From the NCBI GenBank assembly GCA_950295325.1, contig OX485806.1, positions 44,509,169 through 44,573,168 on the forward strand: a stretch of 64,000 nucleotides of DNA, read 5' to 3'. The position numbers and the translations under genes were made by a program. The DNA comes from Polytrichum commune (lineage: Eukaryota; Streptophyta; Polytrichopsida; Polytrichales; Polytrichaceae). Below are positions 53,601 through 64,000 of this stretch, in pieces (position 1 is the first letter of the stretch; each line of letters opens with the position of its first letter). The notes under the pieces were generated by a model. The model worked only from the letters and a program-made list of their open reading frames with translations, was not told the origin of the DNA and made no database searches.

Positions 53601-53788
53601 ATTTTTCCGTGGTTTCCATGCTATGAATATGGAATTTGTATCTACTTAAGAAGGACTGTGCTCAGAATCCACCTTCCACCGAAAGTGTTGGTTTGTATCC
53701 CAGCCTGTATAATGCCGAACAACATCTTCATTCCGTGTTGTCGATCAGTAGTACTCTACTTGTATTTGTCAAAAATGAGGGCTGGAAG

Positions 53789-56575
53789 TTACAAAATTTG
53801 ATTTGGACAAAGCTCTTGCCATCCACACTGGCTTTGCATATGTCTCATCTCCAGGACGCAAAATGAGCATATAACCTTCATGACAATCCACTCCAATGCG
53901 GAAAGATGGTGGCGGACGACTACTAGCAGCCCCACGTAATGGTCGTCCACATCAAACTCCTCTTGAACCTCTCCATTTCCCAAAAGACTAGCCTCCGAAG
54001 TTTGTACGTTGACACGTGTTTGTGGCCAAAACCCATGCCTTAAAGTAACGGGTGTATCTTGATGAAGGTTTGCCAAAGCGCCACAAACACGTGTCCAATA
54101 TTGTATCCAACTTTCGTAACGAAGCCAACACGATCCACCAACATCCGCTACCCTCAAACTCTCCCAATATTGTATGAAGCCTGATATGCCTTTACCAATA
54201 TCCTCCAAATTCTTCATTGGTATTGGTTTGCAAGGCTTAGGCTCTCCGTCTGGCAACATCGTCCTTCCCTCCCCATCAACACGCCATACAAGGAGACCTT
54301 CTGGCGGGCTCCAGTCTTGTGACGTGCACAACAACTTGTATTGCATGGCGGGGACACCATCGTCACGCACGTAGAACCGAAATTGTTGTGCCTTCGTATG
54401 CCCGATCAATCGCTGAGCTCCACTTCGAATATACGGTTCTATAAATGCCTTGAAGTAGGGAACCTCCTCGATCATATGGGGGATGACGGGAATGTTCTCT
54501 AAATCCATGTACGACTGCATCAACAATGGGATTGTTGGAAAATCCTCCTCGCGTAACTTCATGCTCCACCGCCCAAAAGATGGAATAATATCATCGTGCG
54601 TGTGGCCTACCAATAGAAAGGACACAAAAACCTCCTTGAAAATGCCTTTCGCAACCAACAACGACCAATATGCAAAAACATATCTACTTTTATTGTCTCT
54701 GGCACAATTGTCCAATTGGACACGCAGAGTTGGGGGCAAATTTTTGGCAATCACATCCTCACTTGGTGGCTCCGGCAACGAGTGCAGGCATCCATCTCTT
54801 CCATCCAAGACCGCTTCATATAGAGGTGTTGATCCCGAGTTTTCAAATAACAATCTTGATGAATAGGACGGCGGTTTCTCCAAATCACGTAAAAACTTTG
54901 CAAATGACCCTATCGTGTGGTTTAAATCCGCCGGATACAAATCAAGAGCATAATGAGCATACTTAACATCACCATGTTCATGTGTAATCATTCCTGCAAT
55001 GCCAATCCAATGGTTTAATATTCAACTATAACACAAAAAAATTCACATGGTGTATATCTATGGTCCCAAGTACAAACTTAAAAGCACAAAATTGTGTTAG
55101 GTAATGCAATGCAATTGTTTTCAAAATCACATGTAACCGATACAGGAAGCTTAAAAAGGCCGTCCGTGGCTTTAATTTGATTTGCAAAACATGGTGAGGT
55201 TGTTTTGGCATGGTCAATTTTGTCATGGATGATTGTAAGGACCTCCAAAGGCCTAGAGATGGAAAAAGCTCTATTTGTGTAATAATCATTATGGTGTGCC
55301 TCTTGCATGTTCACATGCTTGAAATAGTTCATTTGATGTGTTGCATAGGACTCTGTCCCCATCGTGTGTGCATCTCGAAGGCGTTTCGACTTCTCGCATT
55401 TGGAACAACGGGCAAATTTGTCGCCTCATATTTTTGTGATGTATTTGCTAAAGTTTGATTTTTTTTATTGCACTTAGTTTTGATAACGAAATTGGGTCCA
55501 ACCCAGCCTTCTCGCCAACTGCATTTACGTCCAACAATATGTCTTTCCATTTCGTGCCTGTAGGAAGAACCTTCTCCACAACCTTTTCACCGGTTGCGAG
55601 TGTGCATGGTTTGTGCGGCATTGCATCGGCAAGGGGGACAATGATGGTTGCCAGAGTGGCTGTTGTTTGTCTCGTTGTTTTCCTTGGTTTCTTTAAGCCT
55701 GTGTTCCCATGGTGACGGGAACGGCGGCCTTCCTTGGCATACGCGGCTTGTCTATAAAATTCCGCTTTTGACACACCGTGAATGGTGTACCATGCCGTAC
55801 AACACACGTCTATGCTCTCAAGGGTTATGACCTTGCGACCCGCTCCGTTCACATGTATCGCCCTATGGACATCAAGTTTTTTGGTGGATCTTAGACGGAA
55901 ATCTCCAAGCCACATTTCCTCGCGGATGGCCTTCAATTTATCCCTTGGGAACAATTGGCAACAACGATGTACACAACAATCCTTTGTGGCAACTTCTCTA
56001 ATAGACTCCTCACAGAGCAACCTTTGACGTTTACACTCATTTGCAGACAGAGTAGGATGTGCCAATGTATCGTACTTCCGTAGGCCTTTCCGTGGCCGAA
56101 TGTTTGCTTGGAACTCCTGTTGGATTTGGATGTGTCGTCGTTCATAGTCATGCAAGCTAACCCCTTCAATTGTCACATTCCTCAACGGCCACCTTCGCAA
56201 CGAAAACCTATGAGTTGGATTCACTTCGGAATGTACAAGTGATTCCAATATAACAACTCCAACGTCCTCGGTGCCAAGGGGGTTTTCATCAATGCAATTT
56301 TGTGGATGTGTGTTACGACAAATACCCTCCGCCACAGCAACTTCACTGTCATTAACAAGTACCACATCCAAATTCACCCATGAAACTTGTGAAAGCCCCG
56401 CACATTCCACAATGGGGCAAAAATGGGCAGATGGCAAAGGACTCCCCAAATGACCTTCATCTGCACTGTCATCAAAACTATCCTTCCCGACAATGTCTAG
56501 CTCATCCCCAGACAAAGATTGGGTGTTGCCCATGTCTTCAGAGAAGGAATCCCCTCTTCCACCAACTCCCTCCAT
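53789..56575 (-). CDS. DUF7869-like, probably transposon-derived protein (multi-exon or broken)
   Basis: Three collinear minus-strand blocks fit one protein. Block 1 (56575-55448) starts at an ATG preceded by a good acceptor (gtgtgtag then gcgcaATG). It has an acidic start, a cysteine-rich region (CCVHRCCQLFP) and AWYTIHGVSKAEFYR. Block 2 (about 55425-55137) holds FARCSKCEKSKRLRDAH, NYYTNR-like and HDKIDHAKT motifs and ends LPVSVT. Block 3 (54991-53789) begins MITHEHGDVKYAHYALD and holds LDNCARDNKSRYVF, LLVGHTHDDI and FGRWSM. Conserved D/N and HTHDD residues suggest an RNase H-fold transposase, by inference. Between blocks 1 and 2 there is a frame change within ~30 bases. Between blocks 2 and 3 lie about 140 bases with an acceptor (attgcag) but no donor that keeps the frame cleanly, so either short introns or mutations separate them. 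Confidence 0.6.
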
Positions 56576-56769
56576 TGCGCCTACACACATGCACATGAAA
56601 CCTCAACAAACATGGACACAATGTAAGGGTCTAAAAGAATCAAATATTGAAAAACACAAGACATCATGATAAATGGGGACACCGAGGATAACGACATTTG
56701 CAACACAACTACAATGTGAACTCCCAATACTGTGCGCAAGTCCAAAAAAAATGCCACAAAATATTTTGG

Positions 56770-57710
56770 GAGGGGGTTTGGGTCAACCAACCTAAACCCT
56801 GTGGCACCATGGATTGAGGGCCATCCACAGTTTGCCCATGGGATGGGGTCGGGTTTCGGTCGACCGACTCAAACCTTGTACAATGATGGATTCAGGGCCA
56901 TTCAAAATTCGATCACGCTGTGAGAAAAAGTTTGGATCGACGGACCCAAACCTTCTCATGGTCAAACTACAGCCGCCCAAGCTGGGGTAGGGGTTTGGGT
57001 CGGTCGACCCAAACATTGTATGTGATGGGTTAAGATTCGTACTCTGTCCGTCCAAACCTTTTGAGCTTATTGGTTAAGGATCACTAACAATTCGTTCATG
57101 GTCTGCGAAGAAGTTTGGGTCGACCGACCCAAACCTCCTAAGGGTCAGACTGAAACCGCCCACACTTGGGTAGGGGTTTGGGTCAACCGACCCAAACCTC
57201 ATAAGGGTCAGACAGAAACTGCCCACACTGGGGAAGGGGTTTCGGTCGGCTGACCCAAACCTCATAAGGGTCAGATTAAAACCCGCCAACACTAGTGGAG
57301 GGGTTTGGGTTGACCGACCCAAACCTCATAAGGGTCAGACTAAAACCCGCCAACACTAATGGAGGGGTTTGGGTCGATCGACCCAAACCTCATAAGGGTC
57401 AGACTAAAACCCACCAACACTAGTGGAGGGGTTTGGGTCGACCGACCCAAACTTCATAAGGGTCATACTAAAACCCGCCCACACTAGTGGAGGGGTTTGG
57501 GTCGACCGACCCAAACCTGATAAGGGTCATACTAAAACCCGCCCACACTAATGGAGGGGTTTGGGTCGACTGACCCAAACCTCATAAGGGTCATACTAAA
57601 ACCCGCCAACACTAGTGGAGGGGTTTGGGTCGACCGACCCAGACCTCATAAGGGTCATACTAAAACCCGCCCTCAATGATGTAGGGGTTTGGGTCGAGGG
57701 TCCCAAACAC
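56770..57710. repeat. Palindromic tandem array, 63-64-bp units
   Basis: The core is ggtttgggtcgaccgacccaaacc, a near-perfect palindrome with a central GTCGAC. It is followed by tcataagggtcagactaaaacccgccaacactagtggagg. Regular units start near 57113, 57176, 57239, 57303, 57367, 57431, 57495, 57559, 57623 and 57687, spaced 63 or 64 bp. Four degenerate cores precede them between 56770 and 57020. The mix of 63 and 64 bp destroys any shared reading frame, so the array is non-coding. Confidence 0.95.
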
Positions 57711-57923
57711 ACCGCAAAATCCGGCGTATAATGCGGCGGATATTGCGAAATGTGTTGAATTTGAGCTCATTGCAAAGTTCACGGTGGGCTTACATGCTAT
57801 GGATAGGGTCTCATGAACGGCAGCGTGCACGAACCTTGAAGTACAACTTCGACTAAAAGTTCTCTCTACAAATTCAGGAGTAGGAGAAGAGCAAAAAATG
57901 ACCGACATTTGCTGGGTGTGCCC

Positions 57924-57930
57924 CTTTATA
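57924..57930 (-). promoter_or_regulatory. Possible TATA box upstream of the palindromic array
   Basis: The minus strand reads ggatagTATAAAGGGGCAC. Transcription from it would run through the palindromic array into the DUF7869-like gene, making the array part of a leader or first intron. No other promoter-like motif is evident nearby. Confidence 0.4.
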
Positions 57931-58527
57931 CTATCCGCCTCCGCTTCCCCGACTTCCTCATTGGATGCCTTTCCCGCCTTGTTCTCCTGCAGAGGTTATT
58001 TTAAACCTCCTGACAGAATTCTCCGTATTTTTTTTATTGTAGAAAATGTGCATCTATCAATGCCCCTCTAATACCCCAACCGTCATATGACTTGTGGAAA
58101 TCCAAATTCGACGGAAATACGGAAATACGGAAATACGGATCCATTTTCCGTATTTTTGCTTGCCTACATGAGAACAATAGGGTTTCTTAGGTTAAAAATT
58201 AGGGTACTAGGGAATAGGGCAATCTAAATCCGTCTCGCACGATGAAAAGAGTAAAAAGAGGTATGATTACCGGTCCGGTAAATTGGATTAGGGGGAATGT
58301 TTGATAATGGTCCGGACCGCTGGGCCGGACCAAGTTTTGGTTATGCCATGTTCAACTAACGGCCCGGAAGTGGAGAGACGGTTACAACGGACTTATGATG
58401 GTTGGGGGAAAGAGAAAGCCGTTGGTAAAACTGTTAGTAAAACCGTTGGTAAAAACCGCCGAAAAACGGTTGGCAACCGTTTTCCGTTAAACCAAATGGT
58501 AACAGGGGAAGGAAGAGGGAGGAAGGA

Positions 58528-58535
58528 TATTTAAG
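58528..58535 (+). promoter_or_regulatory. TATA-like box of the CCGGA-rich element
   Basis: TATTTAAG lies about 250 bases before the ATG at 58779 and is followed by a CT-rich initiator region (ggtcccttccttctcc). Confidence 0.45.
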
Positions 58536-58778
58536 GGTCCCTTCCTTCTCCTTCCCACTTTTTTTTCTCTGTTCGAAAAGGGCAAATTGTTGAGAGAACG
58601 AGTGGTGAGTTTGTTCTTATTTCGAGCCGCCAGCAGTTGGATTGCTAGGACTCCGCACTTTCCGGTCACCGGCAGTTGGCTTGCCGGGACTCTGTAGCAA
58701 TTAGACGGAAGAGAGGGAATCCGGAGGAGAGAGAGAGAGTTTCCGTAGTCGAGCCGGAAACTGAGAAATGAGAGGAAA

Positions 58779-60830
58779 ATGCCGGAAGCACGGGAAGAGG
58801 ATCAGAGGGAACCCATCCCGGTTCCGCTCAAAGCCTTCATCCCTGCAATTCCGAGGGAGGATAGGGAGCTACAGGAGCTCGCGGAAGATCTTCGGGTTAT
58901 GGGTTGCGCGGGGTTGCTCGCCAAACCCTGGAACCTCCGAGCAGAAGATACCCTCCGAGAGTTCAAATTCGAGAGAGGAAATTAGTGGCTAGGAACAAAG
59001 AGGAGGGATCCGGAAAATTGGACTCCAGATATTTGGAATAGGGTCTACGGGTTTCCTAGGGGGATTGCAGAGGGGTGGGCCGGACGCCGCGACGGCCTGT
59101 TCGCCGGAAAATTTAGAGGGGACGCGGACCCAAATGACGGCTTCTACCCCGGGAACTGCCCGATCCTGAGAGAGCGGATGGTGTTAAAGTTCCTCCTGCC
59201 TATCCTTAACCCGGACAAGCCGAAGCGGATTAGCCTTACCATGGCTAACACCCTGTTCGGTGCTATGTCTGGAGTCCGACCCGTGAACGGGGGGCTGATT
59301 ATCGAGGAAATAGTAGGGCGGGCCCTCCCCCATATTGGCCGGAAACCCTCCTTCCTCTCCCCCTTCATTCTGCATCTCTACCAGCATTTCAACTGCATCA
59401 CGGCCAAGAAGGAGGACCTGCTAACGATAGCGGCGGACGAGGTCACCTACAAGCTCCACCCGGAAGTCGGAGACCTCGAGACGGAGACTTCTAGCGACCC
59501 AATCATTCCGGAAGCACCTCCGTCCTCACCCGGAAGCCCGCCGCCGACCCACCAGAGGCCAGTCTCTCCTCCCCCTCATCATCATCCGGAACCCGGACCC
59601 AGCCGGGAGACCACCTGGCGGAATGTGGATCTCTCCGCTTGGGACTTTCCGGAAAACCCCTTCAATTGGGTCCAGGAGGGGTTGGAGAACCTGTAGAACC
59701 AGTATTACCGGCTGGAACACATCGTCCGGGGAGCGAATCAAGCCCTGGACGACTGCGGACCTGGAAATATTCTCCGGGAAATGGCAAAGAGGGCGGACAG
59801 GAAGGAGCTTGTGCAGGCAAAGACGGAGAATGCTCATCTCACCGCGCAGGTGGCGGCCATGACTCAAGAGCTGAGTCAGAAGAGCAAGGAGATCCGGAAG
59901 TACCACGCGGAGCAGGCAGTGGTCTTCAGTCGGATCCGGGAGTTGGTGGGGCATCCGGCGGAGATCGTCAACAAGGCGTATCTCTACGACCGGATGATGA
60001 AGTCCCGAGAACCCGCTTCCGCCAGGCAGACCCTCCCCATCCTCGTGAAGTATTCACGGACGATGAAGGATCTCCTGGCGGAAATCCAGAAGGTGGTTCT
60101 GCCAAGCGGAACACCCCGGCGGGTACTCTATCCGGGTCCGCCTGGATCACCAACCGGAACCCTCTATGAGGTGGTTGGTGAAGTGGCCCTGGTTCAAAAT
60201 CCGCCGACGTCTGCAGGACCCAGCCAGCAGGGAGGCGGCTCTCGGCCTGGTAGTTCCGGAGGGGCTCCGGAAAGGGTCCGCTCTCCCCAGGTGAGGAGGA
60301 AGAGCACCAGGTCCGTTCGATCCGGAGGAGGCCAGTCCCCTGTTCCGCAGACCTCGGATCGGTCCCGGACTCCGGATAGGGCTAGGACGCCAATTCGGCA
60401 CCAAACTTTGGATCGGGAGGCAACTCCGAGTAAGGGTAAGACCCCTATGACTCAAGCCTCACCGTCTTCTCCTCCGGACTGCCAAATGTTTAGTCCATTC
60501 CCTCCGCCACCTTCAAGAGCGGCCTCCAACAGGGATCCGCGGACTGCTTTGATCTCGGGCGGGCAGAATCCGGAACAACGTACCGGAAGCGATCCTTCTC
60601 CGGTCCGGAGCATTCGGAAGGGGAGTACAGTTTCCGGAACCCCAGGGACCGCAACACCGCGGACCGAGAGAACCGCGGACTTGGAGGATGAGATTGCCCC
60701 TTCTCCAAACATGAGGAGGATGCTCATGCGGTTGCAAAAGGCGTCGCCGGGAGGCGGGTCATCCGCCGTCAGTGGACTAGGCAGCCATTCGAAGGACGGA
60801 TTGACTCAGAAGAAGCACCGCTCTTCTTAG
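58779..60830 (+). pseudogene. Unrecognised 683-codon protein with two in-frame TAG codons
   Basis: A single frame from the ATG at 58779 to the stop at 60828-60830 is interrupted only by TAG at 58983-58985 and TAG at 59694-59696. Both flanks read as one continuous protein. Codons 60-240 form a compact domain (WNRVYGFPRGIAEGW, RRDGLFAGKF, ANTLFGAMSGVRPV, PFILHLYQHFNC) that recalls domains I associate with plant transposon-derived proteins; this is weak. A Pro/His-rich linker follows, then a coiled coil at about codons 335-385 (AHLTAQVAAMTQELSQKSKEI). The tail is long and Ser/Pro/Arg-rich, with SRTPDRARTP-type repeats as in SR proteins. Two amber codons without frameshifts suggest recent decay by point mutation, readthrough or edited sites. 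Confidence 0.6.
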
Positions 60831-61101
60831 CTTAGAAGGGCGGCTAGATTAGTTAGGTAGAATAGAGGTAGGAAGGTAGGACTTAGGAGTTTTGAAGATG
60901 AGGAATGAAATTCTCCTTTGGGTGTGTTAGCGGAAAATCCGGATCTTGATCCGGGAAATCCGGGAGAACGGGTGCAGTTAGGGTATTCCTTGGGGGCGGC
61001 CGCCGCCCTCTAGTTAGGGATTTTGGGCCTCTACTTAAGGCTGAATAAGGAGTTGGGGAAGGGTTCCTTCTCCATTGTTGTATTTTGATTGCTCCTACTC
61101 T

Positions 61102-61107
61102 AATAAA
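61102..61107 (+). terminator. Polyadenylation signal AATAAA
   Basis: AATAAA followed by a T-rich stretch (ttctttgttttttctc) lies about 270 bases after the stop codon of the CCGGA-rich frame. Confidence 0.5.
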
Positions 61108-61274
61108 TTCTTTGTTTTTTCTCACTCCTTGACTTTCCTTGATTGATGTTTGTATGAATGATCCGGAAATTGTTAGCGGAGGAGGGAGAGCATGAGGGGT
61201 AGGAGTTACGGATAGGACATGGGAGAGGAAACCCGGATCCGATCTGGTTATTGCCTTGTAGATCCTCTCTATGT

Positions 61275-61711
61275 GTAGTGGGAGGGAAACCTCACTGATC
61301 CGAATGGTTGAGTAACGTCTAGGTGGGATAGCCGCTGGGAGGATTGGGTGAAATCCGGAAGGGATTCGGACTTACGCCAATCTGATCTTCTGAAGAGGTC
61401 CCACCGCCCTTAGACGGATCAATCCGGAAAGTGGTACGGATCGCCCAGTTATCTCTGATTGAGCAGAATCCAAGGTAGAAGAGAAAGACCGGAACAGTTA
61501 GGGTTCCGGGGTGGAGGCCATCTCCGGAGTGTAGTGGGAAGGGAACCTCATTGTTCTGGAGGTCTGGGTAACGTCTAGATGAGATAGCCGTGGGGAGGAT
61601 TGGGCAAAGGACCGGAAGGGATCCGGACTTGCGCCAATCTGATCTTCTGAAGAGGTCTCAGCGCCACTGGACGGGACAATCCGGAAAGTGGTACGGGTCA
61701 CCCACTTATCC
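61275..61711 (+). repeat. Direct repeat, two ~180-bp copies 256 bp apart
   Basis: gtagtgggagggaaacctcactgatc...cgccaatctgatcttctgaagaggtc...caatccggaaagtggtacgg at 61275-61454 recurs at 61531-61711 with moderate divergence. Both copies lie in the non-coding 3' part of the CCGGA-rich block. Confidence 0.8.
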
Positions 61712-62160
61712 CGTCGAGTCAAATCTCCGTTTGGAATTCGGACTCCTCTGGTCATTGTGGTCCTAAGAAATAATCCGGATCTCTCTGTGTGACCTGCCAA
61801 GACAGATCTGATCAATCCGGATTGATTGTGAGGGAGTTTCCGAATTCCAATCTTATAAGGGATGTCTTCACCGGAAGAAACCACCTATTCTAGAGGGTAA
61901 ATGTAGAGGAGGGGGTAAGTATTATAATTAGAACTTAGAGATACGATCCGGAAAGGCACACTCCGGAAGAAGAAGAAGAGTGTCCCAAAGACCAAAAGTC
62001 CGGAAATCAGGGTTTCCGGAAATTTGGCTAAGGAAGAGAAAATAAGCAGGTACGGAGCGTTCTAGACCTCCTACACTTCACAAAATCCCTGGACGATACT
62101 AGGGTCATCCGGACAAAACCGGATTAGACACTCAAAAACGCCAATCCGGATATGTTGGTG

Positions 62161-62613
62161 TTCGCGTGTTCCCACATGACTTAGTCTATGATATTTAATC
62201 TTTTTTTGTTTTGTGTGGATATGACATACGCCATTGGGAGGAAGGGTGGCGGCCACATTAATTTTTTCAAGTGTCATGACGGTATATTTAAACCAATATG
62301 TAGACCTAAACACAATTCCATTCAATGTTCTCAAGTGTAAACCTATTTAGGTGGGGTTTGGGCCATTTGGAGGCTGCAATTATGAGAGAGTTTCCAAGGC
62401 TTGAGGCCATTGTCATGATGAATAAAATTATTTATTTGTCTCCCCTAAACCCTAAACCCTAGAACATTGCTCTATTATCTCGCATGCAAGTGTGGCAATG
62501 ACGAACGTATGTGGACGTTGTTAAGGGGATACTAACTTCCAATGTCTTTTTTTAGTTCAATATTTTAATATTACTTGAATCCATCCTCAAGTTCACTTCA
62601 AGTTTACTAATGT
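62161..62613. other. AT-rich DNA with a short telomere-like run
   Basis: No gene is seen. The sequence ccctaaaccctaaaccctag lies near 62446-62462, about two and a half copies of the plant telomere repeat. It is too short to be a telomere and is common in plant interstitial DNA. Confidence 0.5.
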
Positions 62614-63447
62614 GTGTGAGCAAAACATCCAAAATTGGACCCTAAACCCTTATAACATCCACAACATGAAATACGTATTGACTAAATACAAAACCAATTA
62701 GGATATCATGTTTAAACGTCCCATATAACATATTAACATGATCAAGATTGTATTTATTATGACTTTCCGATTAGATTCTTCTTCATATTATGCAAACAAT
62801 ATCTGTTATATTTTTCTCCATTATCTAATACACGTGGAGAGAACAATGAATAACAACATGATTGCTTGAATGGCTTCATTTGATGTTGTGGTTCTCTGAT
62901 TTACTTTTATATCACATTCCATATATTAAATACATCATGAACCATGGTTTATTAGCGACTATGTGATTCCCCAAAGTGAGAAAAACATCCAAAGTTGGAC
63001 CCCTAACCCCTAATAACATCCACAAAATTTCATGTTATTTGAATAAACACAAGACCAATCAATATATCGCGTTTAAACGTCTCAAATAACAAATTAACAT
63101 AATCAAGATCGTCTTTACTATAACCTTCTTTACTATAAGATTTTTCTCACCAGTAAGACAATGTTATACATTGACATTGGATAGATTAATATGTTATAAC
63201 CCTGTCTCCTAAATCCTAAACCCTAAACACCAAATGTAGTAGTGGTTCACTGATGCCCCCATGTACAAACAACATCTATTTTATCTTGCGCCATCATCTA
63301 ATATACATGGAGGGAACATTGAATAACAACATGATTGCTTGAATGGCTTCATTTGATGTTGTACTTCTCCGATTTACTCTTATATCACAATCTATATATT
63401 AAATATATCATGAACCATGGTTTATTGGCGACTATGTGATTCGTCAA
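62614..63447 (+). repeat. AT-rich tandem duplication, units of ~364 and ~470 bp
   Basis: Unit 1 (62614-62977) and unit 2 (62978-63447) share gtgagnaaaacatccaaa.ttgga at their start and caacatgattgcttgaatggcttcatttgatgttg plus aaccatggtttatt.gcgactatgtgattc at their end. Unit 2 holds an extra block of roughly 100 bases near 63150-63250 that includes cctaaatcctaaaccctaaac. No gene is apparent. Confidence 0.8.
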
Positions 63448-64000
63448 AGTCACGATCTAAGGGAGTACTTAAAACTTGAGCATGTTAGCATTTTGAAATA
63501 ATGATCATGCATTTCAAAACCCTTACAAAATTCAGTTGGGGAAGGTATTCATTTAATAGGCTCCACACTCAAGTATTCTAAATTATTCCACATGTTGGGG
63601 GGTGTGGGTAATCTTATTTTTTCATTCAATATCATGTGAGTTGTTGGCATCATTGGTAAAGTCTAAATGTCAATGATTACATCGTTAAATATCACGCAAT
63701 TATATGGTTTTTCTAACATGCTCAAACAAAAGAGAAACCAATGCCTTCAATGATTTTGGAAAATTTAGGGTATGGTGTCATGTAAGTAGGGGTTAAGTAT
63801 TAGTTTAGCATAAAGTTTTGTTGTAAGAATGCATTGGCTATATAAATGGTTAGTTTTGTAGAATAACACATTTTATGTAGCACCTTAGGGTACTCCAGAG
63901 TTCATTGAAAAAACTAATAAGGGTTTAGAGCAGCATCCGGCAAGAACCTAAATCCTAAAATTTGCTAATTTGAGATTTTCTCTTCTCTCAAATTAATATA
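63448..64000. other. AT-rich DNA, no gene seen
   Basis: No coding motif is visible. The last ~30 bases (ttgagattttctcttctctcaaattaatata) resemble 52997-53030, marking a dispersed repeat that runs off the window edge. Confidence 0.4.

Larger units (their letters stand above)
58260..62160 (+). mobile_element. CCGGA-rich putative element, family unknown
   Basis: The word CCGGA/TCCGG is frequent from about 58268 to 62155, in coding and non-coding parts alike, and almost absent on both sides. The block has a TATA-like promoter, one long frame, an AATAAA signal and a ~180-bp direct repeat downstream. This coherent composition suggests one inserted unit with its own base preferences. I found no RT, integrase or classical transposase, and no convincing terminal repeats, so it could equally be a non-autonomous retroelement interior or a transferred host gene. 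Confidence 0.45.

Noticed and set aside
57074-57322. Repetitive frame over the palindromic array (GSVDPNPYPSVGG-like repeats)
   Set aside because: Unit length changes from 63 to 64 bp, which breaks the frame, so conservation is at DNA level.
59623-60169. Alternative frames overlapping the CCGGA-rich coding region
   Set aside because: They are shadows created by GC-rich codon use; the frame from 58779 is continuous apart from two TAG codons and has coherent domains.
62446-62462. Chromosome end
   Set aside because: Only two to three CCCTAAA copies are present and unrelated DNA continues on both sides.

Overview
The window looks like repeat-dominated nuclear DNA of a green plant in the streptophyte sense. 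The evidence is plant-type Ty3/gypsy and Copia remnants, plant-style splice and TATA signals, short CCCTAAA (Arabidopsis-type telomere) runs and many AT-rich intergenic stretches. A gypsy integrase ending in a PHD finger and a DUF7869-like gene make me lean towards a non-seed plant or charophyte alga; this is an impression from family resemblance, not proof. I see no rRNA, tRNA, CRISPR or prokaryotic features, and no confident ordinary host gene.

Layout. 0-1.2 kb: an unrecognised reading frame cut by an LTR-like repeat. 1.7-4.1 kb: the decayed 3' end of a gypsy element (integrase plus PHD finger, polypurine tract, LTR). 7.0-10.9 kb: a satellite built round a CCCTCTCGG-TT-CCGAGAGGG hairpin, interrupted by a solo LTR with a perfect 5-bp target duplication. 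13.6-15.9 kb: minus-strand Copia RT and gypsy gag/protease remnants. 15.86-37.33 kb: a very young 21,466-bp minus-strand gypsy element. 37.3-38.1 kb: the other half of the gag gene that this element split. 38.1-38.7 kb: the same satellite again, in the other orientation. 44.6-51.2 kb: LTR-family copies, two of them probable solo LTRs. 53.8-58 kb: a minus-strand DUF7869-like gene with a palindromic tandem array upstream. 58.3-62.2 kb: a CCGGA-rich element with one long frame broken by two TAG codons. 62.6-63.4 kb: an AT-rich tandem duplication.

The centrepiece is the giant element. Its 2,140-bp LTRs differ at only two positions that I found. It is flanked by TTCGG and has an Arg-tRNA-like primer site and a polypurine tract. 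Its single 3,635-codon frame carries gag, two zinc knuckles, protease, RT and RNase H. Then come eleven tandem copies of the integrase zinc-binding (H2C2) module, where one is normal, before the DDE core. A leader reading frame and a 931-codon coiled-coil frame flank gag-pol, recalling Ogre-type architecture. An apparent in-frame deletion removed the first catalytic aspartate region of RNase H, so this copy may depend on others for replication.
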